Origin: Deinococcus cellulosilyticus NBRC 106333 = KACC 11606
GTDB taxonomy: Bacteria; Deinococcota; Deinococci; Deinococcales; Deinococcaceae
Direction of reading: 5' to 3'
Length of the DNA stretch: 24,874 bases
Assembly (NCBI RefSeq): GCF_007990775.1
Contig: NZ_BJXB01000048.1
Coordinates: forward strand, 1 to 24,874
Made by a program: the position numbers and the translations under genes. The notes beneath the pieces are model-generated. The model made no database searches, was not told the origin of the DNA, and saw only the letters and a program-made list of their open reading frames with translations. Positions 1 to 8,099 of the stretch are shown here, piece after piece. Each line of letters begins with the position of its first letter. The first letter of the stretch is position 1.

Positions 1-1031
1 AGATTAACAGTTATCAATCCTCCAAAGTCTGAAGGAAGTTGTATATCGCCCGATTTAACAATAAAAACTCTTTCTCTTGATAGTCGCCCCATAAAAAGTC
101 CTGTTTCAAATATAACATTATCTCTTGCGACAGTGGAAATATTTCCTCTTCTTTCAATTTGATCATCTGGAGTATATACAAATATACCAAAATCATAATT
201 ATTTAGTATATCATTTAGTCTTTCTATTACCGTATCTCCAAAATGAAAAACATTTTGATTCCAGATGTGTGATATACAATCATATTGTAAATTGACTTGG
301 ATTTGTTGGGCTACTCTTAGACCTTCTAATGATGATCCTATAAAAACCTTTGGGCTAGTCTCTTTGGTTTCCATATCATCTCCTTTTTTAGATATGATTT
401 TCCCCGAAGCTTCTAAAATTAAAGATATTGAGCTAATTTGACTACTACTTGCTGTTGATGAAAGTAATTTTGTTCTGCAATCTCTACATAGGAATTCTCT
501 TTTCATGCTTTTGTATATATCCACTTTTTGGACTTTTTTATCATTTATGCATCCTCTGGGATCTAAATGGTTTTTGGCGTCTTTTTGGATGAAAGACAAC
601 GCATATTTTGCAAAATAATATAAAAAATATGATGTTATTATTGAGGTTGTATTATCTGAAATACTATTTAAGTTTTTTGAGAGATTATTGAATAATTCCT
701 TGACTTCATAAGTGGTAGTAATTCCGATGCCGCCAGCACCCCTAAGGTAGCAAAAGGCATTAGAATACTGCGAACCGTGAAGAAACTTATCTGTTACTAG
801 CATGACATAAGGATGATAACCTCTTATCTCATTGGCAAGTCTTTTATGCGTTTCATCAAGTGCGCTTACGCCATAAATTTCTTCATCGCCAGCAAAGTAT
901 CCTTTGAGGTCTAGATCAGCCACACTAAAAAGAAAATCGCTTTGTATACTATTCGCAAGTCTTGTTGCTTCCTTTAATTCACTAAGGTATTTCGTGCCAA
1001 GATCTATGATCTCTATAGGTAGCGCTGCCAA
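1..1031 (-). CDS. Fusion of an unknown N-terminal domain with a H/C/C/C cluster and a TIR-like (CAP12/Pycsar-type) domain; 3' end outside window
   Basis: I translated this frame by hand: 343 codons without a stop, continuing off the left edge. The start is TTG at 1031-1029, with a perfect GGAGGT site at 1037-1042. Residues 228 onward match the TIR-like fold of CAP12/Pycsar effectors (PF10137 type): KVFIGSS at 228-234, FGIFVYTPDD at 281-290, ARDNVIFETGLF at 302-313 (E309 is the expected catalytic glutamate) and RERVFIV at 319-325. Known relatives cleave NAD+ or other nucleotides when triggered by infection or a cyclic nucleotide. Residues 1-190 are unrecognised; they include NHLDPRGC (H155, C161) and LCRDC (C182, C185), a probable zinc site, and may act as sensor or protease-like module (inference). 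Codon use is AT-rich, unlike all neighbours, which suggests horizontal transfer. A serine-rich linker (191-200) precedes the TIR part. No HExxH motif is seen. The TIR assignment is firm; the N-domain role is open. Confidence 0.85.
   Translation of the reverse strand, partial: MAALPIEIIDLGTKYLSELKEATRLANSIQSDFLFSVADLDLKGYFAGDEEIYGVSALDETHKRLANEIRGYHPYVMLVTDKFLHGSQYSNAFCYLRGAGGIGITTTYEVKELFNNLSKNLNSISDNTTSIITSYFLYYFAKYALSFIQKDAKNHLDPRGCINDKKVQKVDIYKSMKREFLCRDCRTKLLSSTASSSQISSISLILEASGKIISKKGDDMETKETSPKVFIGSSLEGLRVAQQIQVNLQYDCISHIWNQNVFHFGDTVIERLNDILNNYDFGIFVYTPDDQIERRGNISTVARDNVIFETGLFMGRLSRERVFIVKSGDIQLPSDFGGLITVN
380..385 (-). promoter_or_regulatory. Internal ribosome binding site at the domain junction
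   Basis: On the minus strand AAGGAG lies five bases before an in-frame ATG (374-372, codon 220). That codon sits between the N-terminal domain and the TIR-like domain. The site is as good as any true start in the window and would give a product beginning METKETSPKVFIGSS, the TIR-like domain alone. The seen facts are the motif, its spacing and its frame; use in vivo is inference. Confidence 0.5.
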
Positions 1032-1057
1032 GTTTGACCTCCGAAACTTTAGATAAG

Positions 1058-1115
1058 GATAGTGTAGCAAAGAAGCAGCTGAGACATGCCTCAGCTGCTT
1101 CTTTGCTACACTATC
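1058..1115. repeat. Perfect 26-bp inverted repeat with 6-nt loop
   Basis: The left arm 1058-1083 and right arm 1090-1115 are exact reverse complements, separated by ACATGC (1084-1089). It lies 5 nt past the CCA end of tRNA-Lys and about 15 nt before the GGAGGT site of the TIR-fusion gene, all on the minus strand. The inner part (AGCAGCTGAG stem followed by TTCTTTG) resembles a bidirectional terminator for the folC-tRNA transcript. A 26-bp perfect stem is longer than usual terminators, so it could also be a recombination or replication-linked site. Confidence 0.9.
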
Positions 1116-1120
1116 AATTT

Positions 1121-1196
<76 letters not shown>

Positions 1197-1210
1197 TGGC
1201 AAGACCCATC

Positions 1211-2479
1211 CTATTCCTGTGTCTGGGCCATGTCAAGGACTTTTTCCCGAATCCGCCCGATCAAGTAGAGGCTCCCGGCCACCAGTAAGCCACCTTCCTT
1301 AGGCGTGGCGTCCAGAGCAGCTTTCAATGCTTCTTCCGGGTTCTCGATCACCTGCCCGGGGTGCATCTTGGCAAGCTCATCAGGACTCAGGCCCAGGTCT
1401 CCAGGGTTGGTGTAAAAACGCTGTCCTGCCAGGGGAGCGAGGGCGTCCAGTGTCTCTCTGGCATCCTTGCGGGCCATGATCCCAAAAAGCAGGGTGCTGA
1501 CGTTCTGAAAGTTCTGGGCCAGCGCACGTGCTGCATGGAGGTTGTGGGCCCCATCCAGAATGATGGTCTTCTCTCCCACCTTGAACATTTCCATGCGTCC
1601 GGGGTGCTGGGCATCAAGGGCGGCTTCATAAAGAGCGATCAGGTCCTGGTCCAGACGCTTGATGAATGGACTGGTGGCTCCACACCGCTCTACTGCAAGA
1701 TGATCTCCTTCCTTCAAGCGTCTTATCTCATGTCCTTCAATGAACAGAACCCGCAAAGCAGCCAGTGCCAACCACGCATTGCTGATCTGATGGGCTCCAG
1801 TCATGCGAGGAGGGTGGGGAATTGAAAACAGGTCTGGATGGTTTTGAGGTGTATATAGAGGTGCTTCCCTTTCTTCTGCGATCTGTTTGATGACTGCGAG
1901 AGCCTCTCCTGTAGCCGTGGTCAGCACTGGAACGCCAGAACGGATGGCTCCTGCCTTGTCTCTGGCAATCTCTGCAATGGTGTTCCCAAGGGTGCTCTGG
2001 TGGTCCAGATCCACATTGGTGATCAGGGTCGCAGCAACGTTCTGAAGGGCGTTGGTGGCATCTTTTTCGCCGCCTACCCCTGCTTCGATCACAGCCCATT
2101 CCACCTTTTGCTTCTGGAAATGCTGAAGCGCCATCCCCAGAGTCAATTCAAAGAAGGGCATGTCAGGGGCATGTTCTTTTGCCCACTCAATGAAAGCTGC
2201 AACATCTTTTTCTGGAATCTCCCGCAGCTTCACCCGAATCCGTTCATTGAAATGCGTCAGGTGAGGACTCGTGAACTTGCCCACCTGCACTTTACCTGCA
2301 AGCAACCCTGCCTCCAGCATCGCGCACACCGACCCCTTGCCATTGGTCCCGATCACATGAATCACCTGCATGTCTTTTTCGGGATTTCCCAGCAAAGCCA
2401 GAAGTTTCTTTGCGCGTTCAGGCGTGCGGTCCTTCCCTGCACGGGTCCGTGTGTAGAGCCAGTCATAATCCGGGATCAT
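1211..2479 (-). CDS. folC: Bifunctional folylpolyglutamate synthase / dihydrofolate synthase
   Basis: This 422-aa Mur-ligase-family enzyme adds glutamate to dihydropteroate and to folates, using ATP, in the cytoplasm. Seen motifs are the P-loop GTNGKGS at 44-50, the folate-loop FTSPHL at 69-74, GVGGEKDATN near 135, and the late DGAHN motif typical of FolC/Mur C-terminal domains. Length is normal for the family. The start ATG at 2479 lacks a clear Shine-Dalgarno but has a TAGAAT box 9 nt upstream, so it may be leaderless. An alternative ATG further up is out of frame. The TAG stop is 14 nt before tRNA-Lys on the same strand. Confidence 0.95.
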   Translation of the reverse strand: MIPDYDWLYTRTRAGKDRTPERAKKLLALLGNPEKDMQVIHVIGTNGKGSVCAMLEAGLLAGKVQVGKFTSPHLTHFNERIRVKLREIPEKDVAAFIEWAKEHAPDMPFFELTLGMALQHFQKQKVEWAVIEAGVGGEKDATNALQNVAATLITNVDLDHQSTLGNTIAEIARDKAGAIRSGVPVLTTATGEALAVIKQIAEEREAPLYTPQNHPDLFSIPHPPRMTGAHQISNAWLALAALRVLFIEGHEIRRLKEGDHLAVERCGATSPFIKRLDQDLIALYEAALDAQHPGRMEMFKVGEKTIILDGAHNLHAARALAQNFQNVSTLLFGIMARKDARETLDALAPLAGQRFYTNPGDLGLSPDELAKMHPGQVIENPEEALKAALDATPKEGGLLVAGSLYLIGRIREKVLDMAQTQE

Positions 2480-2488
2480 GGTGTTGCC

Positions 2489-2517
2489 ATTCTATGGAAT
2501 AGCGTCCCAGATCTGAA
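2489..2517 (-). promoter_or_regulatory. Probable leaderless promoter of folC
   Basis: On the minus strand TTCAGA (2517-2512) is followed after 17 nt by TAGAAT (2494-2489), and the folC ATG begins 9 nt later with no Shine-Dalgarno. The -35 matches only four of six consensus bases, so the call rests mainly on the TANNNT-to-ATG spacing. Confidence 0.45.
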
Positions 2518-2601
2518 GGGGTAACGCCTGTGTCGTAGAGGCCTGCCTTCCCTCCCGGCAAAAGGCTCTGATGCCCATCTGAATGTCTGACCCTGCTTTT
2601 T

Positions 2602-2643
2602 GCCCTCGGCTCTGGGCTCTCGGCCTTCTGCCTTCTGCCTTTC
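2602..2643. repeat. Heptamer tandem repeat, six units
   Basis: Units read GCCCTCG, GCTCTGG, GCTCTCG, GCCTTCT, GCCTTCT, GCCTTTC. All obey a GC(Y)NNNN pattern with strict 7-bp period. The array lies in the roughly 200-bp gap between divergent folC and the spoIID-like gene, 24 nt upstream of the presumed spoIID -10 box. It is preceded by GCTTTTT, a flank shared with other arrays in the window. Confidence 0.8.
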
Positions 2644-2666
2644 ATCCACTCGCCCCAACCTGTTGT

Positions 2667-2672
2667 TAAACT
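2667..2672 (+). promoter_or_regulatory. Probable leaderless -10 box (TAAACT) of the spoIID-like gene
   Basis: TAAACT ends 8 nt before the ATG at 2681 and no Shine-Dalgarno precedes that ATG. No convincing -35 is visible. The same hexamer at a similar distance precedes the gene at 9224 (minus). Confidence 0.4.
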
Positions 2673-2680
2673 GAAGCGAC

Positions 2681-3847
2681 ATGCGTTTTCTGATGTTCCT
2701 CTGTGTGCTCCTTTTCGGTGTGGCTTTTGCCCAGGATGTGCAGATCCGGGTGCTGGTCGCCCAGCAAAGCAAAGTTCAGCTGGTGATTCCCTTCTCACAC
2801 CATGTGATGGCGTTTGATGGCACCGTGCTGTACCAGAGCAGCACGCCTGTGCAGTGGGACCTGGAGGTCAAGGGGTCTCGCATCTGGATCAACGGTCAGG
2901 ATTCAGGGCGGGATGTGCTGCACTTTCAGGAGACCACCGCCAACCAGAGCCTCCTTCTGAATGGGGTGCGTTACCGGGGGGCCATGAGCCTGTACGGTCA
3001 GGGGAGTGCCCTGACGGTGGTGAACACCCTCAACATCGAAGATTACCTGCGCAGTGTGGTTCCAGCAGAAATGCCTCCAAGCTGGCCTGTCGAGGCCCTG
3101 AAGGCACAGGCCATCATTGCCCGAACCTACGCCATTGAGCGCCTGAATCCCAAAGGGCTGTACGACGTGTGTGCCACGCAGCAGTGCCAGGTGTACAAGG
3201 GGCAGTCTTCAGAGAACCCGCTGGTGGATGTGGCGATCTCCCAGACCTACAAGCAGATCATTGCTTACAACCAGCGTCCTGCGAAGACTTTTTTCTCCAG
3301 TGACAATGGGGGGTTCACTGCGAGCAGTGCCGAGGTGTGGGGCAGCAACCTGCCTTATCTGGTGGCCCAGCCTGATCCTTTTTCGGTGGGTCCCAAGAGC
3401 AAATGGTCCCTGAACATCTCCTTCAGTCAATTGACCAGTGTGGCCCGCAATTATGGGTTCAAGGGGACTGCAAAGGGTTTCCGCGTGGACAAGTACAGTG
3501 GTTCTGGACGCGTGACCCAGGTGAGTGTACTGTCTGATTCTGGTGCGTTTGCCCTGTCTGGTGCGGAGGCTGGAGGCATCATTCGTGCGCTCGGTGGGTT
3601 TTCCACCCGTGTGGCCGTGGAGACCAATGACAGTGGTGTGGTCATTTATGGCAGTGGGTATGGTCATGGTGTGGGTCTGTCCCAGTATGGTGCAAAGGGC
3701 ATGGCAGAGAGGGGCTACAGCTCAGACGAAATTCTCGGTTTCTATTATCCTGGGGTTTCCCGAGGTGGGTACACCCTGGCTGCTGAAGTGCCTGAGACCA
3801 AACCCAGACAACCATTAATGAGGCTGAATCCGCTCTCATCGAACTGA
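2681..3847 (+). CDS. SpoIID/LytB-domain protein, exported, probable peptidoglycan lytic transglycosylase
   Basis: This 388-aa protein has a Sec signal peptide (residues 1-18, MRFLMFLCVLLFGVAFAQ). The SpoIID domain follows: LNIEDYLRSVVPAEMP at 117-132, where E130 aligns with the catalytic glutamate of SpoIID; QAIIARTYA at 143-151; the cysteine pair C164/C169 before QVYKG; FFSSDNGG; and a late GYGHGVGLSQYGA block. SpoIID proteins cleave glycan strands lacking stem peptides. In a non-sporulating deinococcal-type organism the role is likely wall remodelling or activation of an amidase (inference). The C-terminal tail is short and basic. lptD follows after 31 bp on the same strand, so both envelope genes may share a transcript. 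Confidence 0.9.
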   Translation: MRFLMFLCVLLFGVAFAQDVQIRVLVAQQSKVQLVIPFSHHVMAFDGTVLYQSSTPVQWDLEVKGSRIWINGQDSGRDVLHFQETTANQSLLLNGVRYRGAMSLYGQGSALTVVNTLNIEDYLRSVVPAEMPPSWPVEALKAQAIIARTYAIERLNPKGLYDVCATQQCQVYKGQSSENPLVDVAISQTYKQIIAYNQRPAKTFFSSDNGGFTASSAEVWGSNLPYLVAQPDPFSVGPKSKWSLNISFSQLTSVARNYGFKGTAKGFRVDKYSGSGRVTQVSVLSDSGAFALSGAEAGGIIRALGGFSTRVAVETNDSGVVIYGSGYGHGVGLSQYGAKGMAERGYSSDEILGFYYPGVSRGGYTLAAEVPETKPRQPLMRLNPLSSN

Positions 3848-3878
3848 CACCGTTTCCCTTTAACGTTAGAACATCGAC

Positions 3879-6566
3879 ATGGTGGGGTTACGGTTTTTTA
3901 TCGTTTTGATCTTTGTGGTGTTCTCCTGGGCACAGGGCCGCACCATCGAAATTGTTCAGGCAGGACAGCTCGAACTTCGCAACGTGACCCTGGACGATGG
4001 GACTGTGCAGGAGTACATCATCCTGATCGGTGAGCCTGTTGAACTCAAAATTGATGACAGTGTGATCAAGGCAGACCGGGTGGAGTACAACAAGTCTGCC
4101 CGGGAACTTCGTCTGATTGGTCGGGCAAAGTACATCACCAAAACCAAAGGCAGCGATGGAAACAGCACCTCAGAGCAGACCCTGGAGGGGGATGACCTCA
4201 AGGTGGACCTCAGCATTGAAGGGGTGGAGGGGGAAGATGTTTTCATCACCACCCAGAACATCCTGGTGAAAGGGGATGTGGTGCAGCGCATTCCCGGCCA
4301 GATCGGCGTTCAGGGCGGGTATTTCACGCCATGTGCACGCTGTGGTCGCACGCCCAACGATTATGCTTTTTCTGCCAGCACCATGTGGATTTATCCGGGA
4401 AACCGGATTGTGGCTTATGACGTGAAAGTGCTGATTGCCGACACTCCGGTCTTCTACCTGCCTGCCCTGGTGTTCATGCTCAACAAGGAGCGCCCCACCA
4501 AATTGGAAGTGGGCCAGAGTCCCACCGATGGCTGGACGGTCAGCGCAGACCTGCCTTACCTGATCACTGCAGACTCTTTCGGGACCCTGTTTGTTGATTA
4601 TTACCAGAACCGGGATGTGCCCATTGGGGTGAAGGTGGACCATACGCTTTACAACCTGTTTGGCCAGAACAACACCAGCAAACTGCAGGTGTGGATGGAC
4701 CCGAAAGGGGTGGGCAGACAGGGTGTGGACTGGGTGTTCAATGTGGATGTGAAAGGCAACCAGCCTGCTCTGGCTGCAAAGAGCGGGCTGGATTACTCTT
4801 TTTCCATCAGCCGCAATGACAAGCAGGAATTCAATGTCCTCCCGATTCAGGCGGAAGTGAAAGGGGAATGGGAGGGCTTCTCTGCCCGCATCGGTTACTA
4901 CAACGTGATCGATGGAGACGGAAACAATCAGGTGGCCCGTTTTTCAGAGCCCCGCAAACTGCCTGAAATCGAGTTTGATCCCAAAGCCATCAAGGTTTTC
5001 CGGGTCAATTATGACCCCAAACTGCTGCTGGGCTATTACGAGGGAGAGTCGAATCCCCTCAACCCCAGTGCACGCCGGGCAGGGGACCGCATTGCTGCTT
5101 TTCGTGCCCAGTACAGCCATTCTCTCAGCTGGGCCTGGAAGCCGTGGTCCACAGCAGACCTGAACCTCACCCAGACCTTCAACGGGCAATACTTTTCCAC
5201 AGATGAGCGGGCTGTTCAGCAGACTTTCACAGCCAATTTCACCAACACTTTTTCAACGGGCAACAGCATCAGTTTGACTTACCTGTTTGAATACCTGGAA
5301 GGGGAAACCCCTTTCACTTTCGATCGGGTGCCAAAGCGCAAAACCCACACCCTTGGGGTCAGTGCCAATGCGCAACCTGCTCCCGAACTGTCTCTCAGTG
5401 CACAGCAGACCATCGATTTTGAGAAGAAAGCAGATGAGCAGCAAAATGGCACGGTCAGCCTCAATTACAACCCGAAACCGGTGAGCATTTCGGTCACTTA
5501 CTCGGAGAATGTTTTCCTGCACCGTCCCCAGTCCATCAGTGGGACCTTCAGGGTCACCCAGGACACCCTGAGCATGGCGGTGGGTGCATCTTACGATTAT
5601 GGGAACCCGGACCCCAACCCCATCCGTTACCGTTCGCCCAGGTTCGGTGACCTGACAGTGGATTTCAGTTACACCTCGCCGGACAAGGGGCACACTGCAA
5701 GCCTGAATTACATCTATGACATCAATGTCCCCCGTGCAAAGAGCATCACTGGAAATTATGCATTCACTGGCCCCATCGAGGCCCTGGATGACATTTTCGG
5801 TGTGACCACCTGGGACAATTACGGTCCTGCCATGTACAGTGCAAAGCTGATGGAGAAGTACGATTACACCACCTCTGTGTGGAATGGCAGCCTGGACCTG
5901 AGCCGTGAACGGGTGAAACTCACAGCCACCCACAACCTGTATGTCGGTGAGGACACCGGCCGCCAGTGGAAAGGCAACCTGGATGCCACACTGGGCATCG
6001 ACAACTTCAGCCTGACTTTCAATGGACCACTGGACCTCAACCGCAGGGGATTTTTCACCAAACCCACGCTGACGGCAAAGTATTCGCAGGCCATCACGGG
6101 TGCAGAATTGTCTGCAAGCGCCACCCTCGCCCTCAAGGGTCTGGATTACCAGCACACCGATCTGAGCACTGCTTACCTGAGTGGACAGTGGTGGATTGCA
6201 GATTTTCTGGGCATTCAGGGGAATGTCACTTACAACGGCAGCTGGGACCAGACCGACACGGTACGCCGGGACGAACTGCGCCTGAACCCCCTCACCCTGA
6301 CGGCCACCATTGGGCGTGAAGGCAATGAACCCCAGTGGATTCTGGCTGCCAGTGTGCTGGACCAGACCTACACCTGGATCAATGGAGATTACCAGGGCCC
6401 TCAGTTCCAGCCGAACCTGAAACTGATTTACAACCGTTGCTGCTGGTCCGGTCTGGTCGAGTGGTCCCCCAACCGGGGCACCTTCCGTTTTGCCCTCAAC
6501 CTGATGCAAAGCTCGTATTTTGATCTCATCAAAGGCACCCCTGAGGGCATCCGGGGTCCTTTCTAG
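3879..6566 (+). CDS. LptD/OstA-like outer-membrane assembly protein
   Basis: This 895-aa protein starts with a signal peptide (about 1-19, ending FSWAQG). An OstA/LptA-like beta-jellyroll region follows (about 22-140: IKADRVEYNKSARELRLIG, a sequence that names the unusual lipid-binding strands in this family). Then comes a long beta-barrel-like region rich in alternating aromatic strands, to the C-terminus. Cysteines occur only as a CxxC at 152/155 (PCARCG) and an adjacent pair at 854/855 (RCCWSG), mirroring the E. coli LptD arrangement in which N- and C-terminal cysteines form disulfides. LptD inserts LPS in the outer leaflet; deinococci are not known to make classical LPS, so the transported molecule is unknown. 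The lipoprotein gene follows at once, its Shine-Dalgarno overlapping this TAG stop. Confidence 0.85.
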   Translation: MVGLRFFIVLIFVVFSWAQGRTIEIVQAGQLELRNVTLDDGTVQEYIILIGEPVELKIDDSVIKADRVEYNKSARELRLIGRAKYITKTKGSDGNSTSEQTLEGDDLKVDLSIEGVEGEDVFITTQNILVKGDVVQRIPGQIGVQGGYFTPCARCGRTPNDYAFSASTMWIYPGNRIVAYDVKVLIADTPVFYLPALVFMLNKERPTKLEVGQSPTDGWTVSADLPYLITADSFGTLFVDYYQNRDVPIGVKVDHTLYNLFGQNNTSKLQVWMDPKGVGRQGVDWVFNVDVKGNQPALAAKSGLDYSFSISRNDKQEFNVLPIQAEVKGEWEGFSARIGYYNVIDGDGNNQVARFSEPRKLPEIEFDPKAIKVFRVNYDPKLLLGYYEGESNPLNPSARRAGDRIAAFRAQYSHSLSWAWKPWSTADLNLTQTFNGQYFSTDERAVQQTFTANFTNTFSTGNSISLTYLFEYLEGETPFTFDRVPKRKTHTLGVSANAQPAPELSLSAQQTIDFEKKADEQQNGTVSLNYNPKPVSISVTYSENVFLHRPQSISGTFRVTQDTLSMAVGASYDYGNPDPNPIRYRSPRFGDLTVDFSYTSPDKGHTASLNYIYDINVPRAKSITGNYAFTGPIEALDDIFGVTTWDNYGPAMYSAKLMEKYDYTTSVWNGSLDLSRERVKLTATHNLYVGEDTGRQWKGNLDATLGIDNFSLTFNGPLDLNRRGFFTKPTLTAKYSQAITGAELSASATLALKGLDYQHTDLSTAYLSGQWWIADFLGIQGNVTYNGSWDQTDTVRRDELRLNPLTLTATIGREGNEPQWILAASVLDQTYTWINGDYQGPQFQPNLKLIYNRCCWSGLVEWSPNRGTFRFALNLMQSSYFDLIKGTPEGIRGPF

Positions 6567-6576
6567 GAGGAACAAC

Positions 6577-7683
6577 ATGAAAAGGTGGATTCTGGGAGGT
6601 CTGCTGCTGGCCCTCACAGCCTGCACAGGCACCAGTGAACCCCAGGTGGCCTTCACCGTGGTGGTGCAAGACCAGGTGCCTGCCGTGCAGGGCAAACCTG
6701 CACATGTGGAATTCAAGACCTACCGGGTGCTGGACGATGTCGCTCCACTCACCCCTCCCCTGGAGGCTGCAGGGGTGGCGACAGGCTTGCAGAGCAGCCA
6801 GATCGGTGCTTATTTGCTGGCGGGGTTTCAGGACCGCATTGAAGTGTATGTTGGAGATGGTGAGGCGGCCAGCGGAATCAAGCTCAGTCGCACCCTGAGC
6901 ACTGGAGCCAGTGGCGTTTTTCAGATGGAGAACTGCACCGATCCCATTGTGCTGCAAAAGCCCCAGCTGAGCCCGGATGAGCGATTTATGGTGGTGCTCG
7001 GACAGTGTGGAACCACCCTGAGCACCCGACAGCGGCTGTGGACGGTCAGGCTGTCTGCCAGTGATCCTGCCAGCTGGACAGTCACTCCCATTCTCAGCAA
7101 TCCCCTCTTACCGATCCGGTTTTTTTCGGCTGGAGCAGACCGCGTCTATTTCGCAGGTCAGGTGCCCGGCAATGATTACAGGCTGTTTGCGGTCTCATAC
7201 TTTGCTCCTTTTGAACTTGACGACAGTGGAACAAGGACCCTGGTCTCCAGCCTGAATGACCTGGAATACTGGAGGGGAAGCCTCAGGTTCTCAGATGGCA
7301 GCAGAATCAGAACCGTGAGGAGTGTTGCCCTGGAGCCCACAGACCTCACCGATCTGGTGACCTTCCCGGCCACAGAGATGTTTGTGAAGCAGGGCCAGCT
7401 GCTTGCGGTGTCTTCGGGGACAGGGGCTGTCGCCTGCCTGCTGGATCAAACCCCGAAATGCACGCCAGAGACAGAACCAGATGTGATCGCTGTTTCCAGC
7501 GTTCAGGATGTGACTTTTGATCTGAATGGTTATGCTTGGATTGTCCCCAGGCTTTCTGCCGGCAACCCCACTCCACAGGGTGCATTGTATCGTGTAGATG
7601 TGGTGGCGCAGAAAAAAACTGTGGAAACCATGGCATTTGGTGCCTTTTATGACCCGAAAGGAGTTGCATGGGTGGTGAACTGA
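6577..7683 (+). CDS. Lipoprotein of unknown function
   Basis: The start is the ATG at 6577, chosen because AGGAGG (6565-6570) sits 6 nt upstream and overlaps the lptD stop; the frame also extends upstream without a good site. The 368-aa product opens with a lipoprotein signal, MKRWILGGLLLALTACTG, whose lipobox LTAC gives the lipidated cysteine at residue 16. The rest is beta-rich with several short repeats of the 'x-P-x-L/SPDERFMVVLGQCG' kind, suggesting a beta-propeller-like or periplasmic binding scaffold; I do not recognise a family. Following LptD directly, it could be an outer-membrane partner, analogous in position only to LptE. It overlaps the next start by 16 bp. Confidence 0.8.
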   Translation: MKRWILGGLLLALTACTGTSEPQVAFTVVVQDQVPAVQGKPAHVEFKTYRVLDDVAPLTPPLEAAGVATGLQSSQIGAYLLAGFQDRIEVYVGDGEAASGIKLSRTLSTGASGVFQMENCTDPIVLQKPQLSPDERFMVVLGQCGTTLSTRQRLWTVRLSASDPASWTVTPILSNPLLPIRFFSAGADRVYFAGQVPGNDYRLFAVSYFAPFELDDSGTRTLVSSLNDLEYWRGSLRFSDGSRIRTVRSVALEPTDLTDLVTFPATEMFVKQGQLLAVSSGTGAVACLLDQTPKCTPETEPDVIAVSSVQDVTFDLNGYAWIVPRLSAGNPTPQGALYRVDVVAQKKTVETMAFGAFYDPKGVAWVVN

Positions 7684-8099
7684 ACACGCAGTGGACCCAG
7701 GGACTGGTTCTGGACCATGTGGCCATTGCCACAGCCGATCTGGATTCAGGTTCTCAGCCTTATCTGGCCATGGGTTTGAAGCCACTGGAAGAGGACGAGG
7801 TGGTGGAATCGCAGGGGGTCAAAGTCAGGATCTTTGAGGTGGGCAGTGTGATGATTGAACTGCTGTCTCCAACCCGACCAGACAGTCCCATTCAGACCTT
7901 TCTGGAGAAAAAAGGGTCTGGCCTGCACCACATGGCTTTTCGGGTGCCAGACCTGCAACAGAAGATTGAGGAACTGCAAGCCCAGGAAGCCCGTTTCATT
8001 GGAGATGCACCCCGTCCGGGACGTGCAGGTTCCAGGGTGATCTTTCTGCATCCCAAATGGGGACAGGGCGCATTGATTGAACTGGTGGAGCATCCGTGA
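7668..8099 (+). CDS. VOC-family protein, methylmalonyl-CoA epimerase-like
   Basis: This 143-aa protein matches the single-unit glyoxalase/VOC fold: LDHVAIATADL at 15-25 (H17), VKVRIFEVGSVMIELLSP at 51-68 (E64), GSGLHHMAFRVPDL at 83-96 and GALIELVEH at 134-142 (E138). Histidines and glutamates in those places bind the metal in methylmalonyl-CoA epimerase, which interconverts (R)- and (S)-methylmalonyl-CoA. Start: ATG at 7668 with AAGGAG just upstream, overlapping the lipoprotein's end by 16 bp. The next gene overlaps its stop by 4 bp, so the three are translationally coupled. Epimerase activity is a family inference; another VOC lyase function is possible. Confidence 0.8.
   Translation: MGGELNTQWTQGLVLDHVAIATADLDSGSQPYLAMGLKPLEEDEVVESQGVKVRIFEVGSVMIELLSPTRPDSPIQTFLEKKGSGLHHMAFRVPDLQQKIEELQAQEARFIGDAPRPGRAGSRVIFLHPKWGQGALIELVEHP

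Noticed and set aside
14..196. A 60-codon frame on the minus strand starting MILVYLYILQ
   Set aside because: It is an out-of-frame shadow of the long TIR-fusion frame, which continues through this region without a stop and with recognised motifs.
5253..6716. A 487-codon open frame on the minus strand across lptD
   Set aside because: It is antisense to a well-supported LptD-like gene in a GC-rich region where long antisense frames are common, its translation has no motif, and it has no ribosome site.
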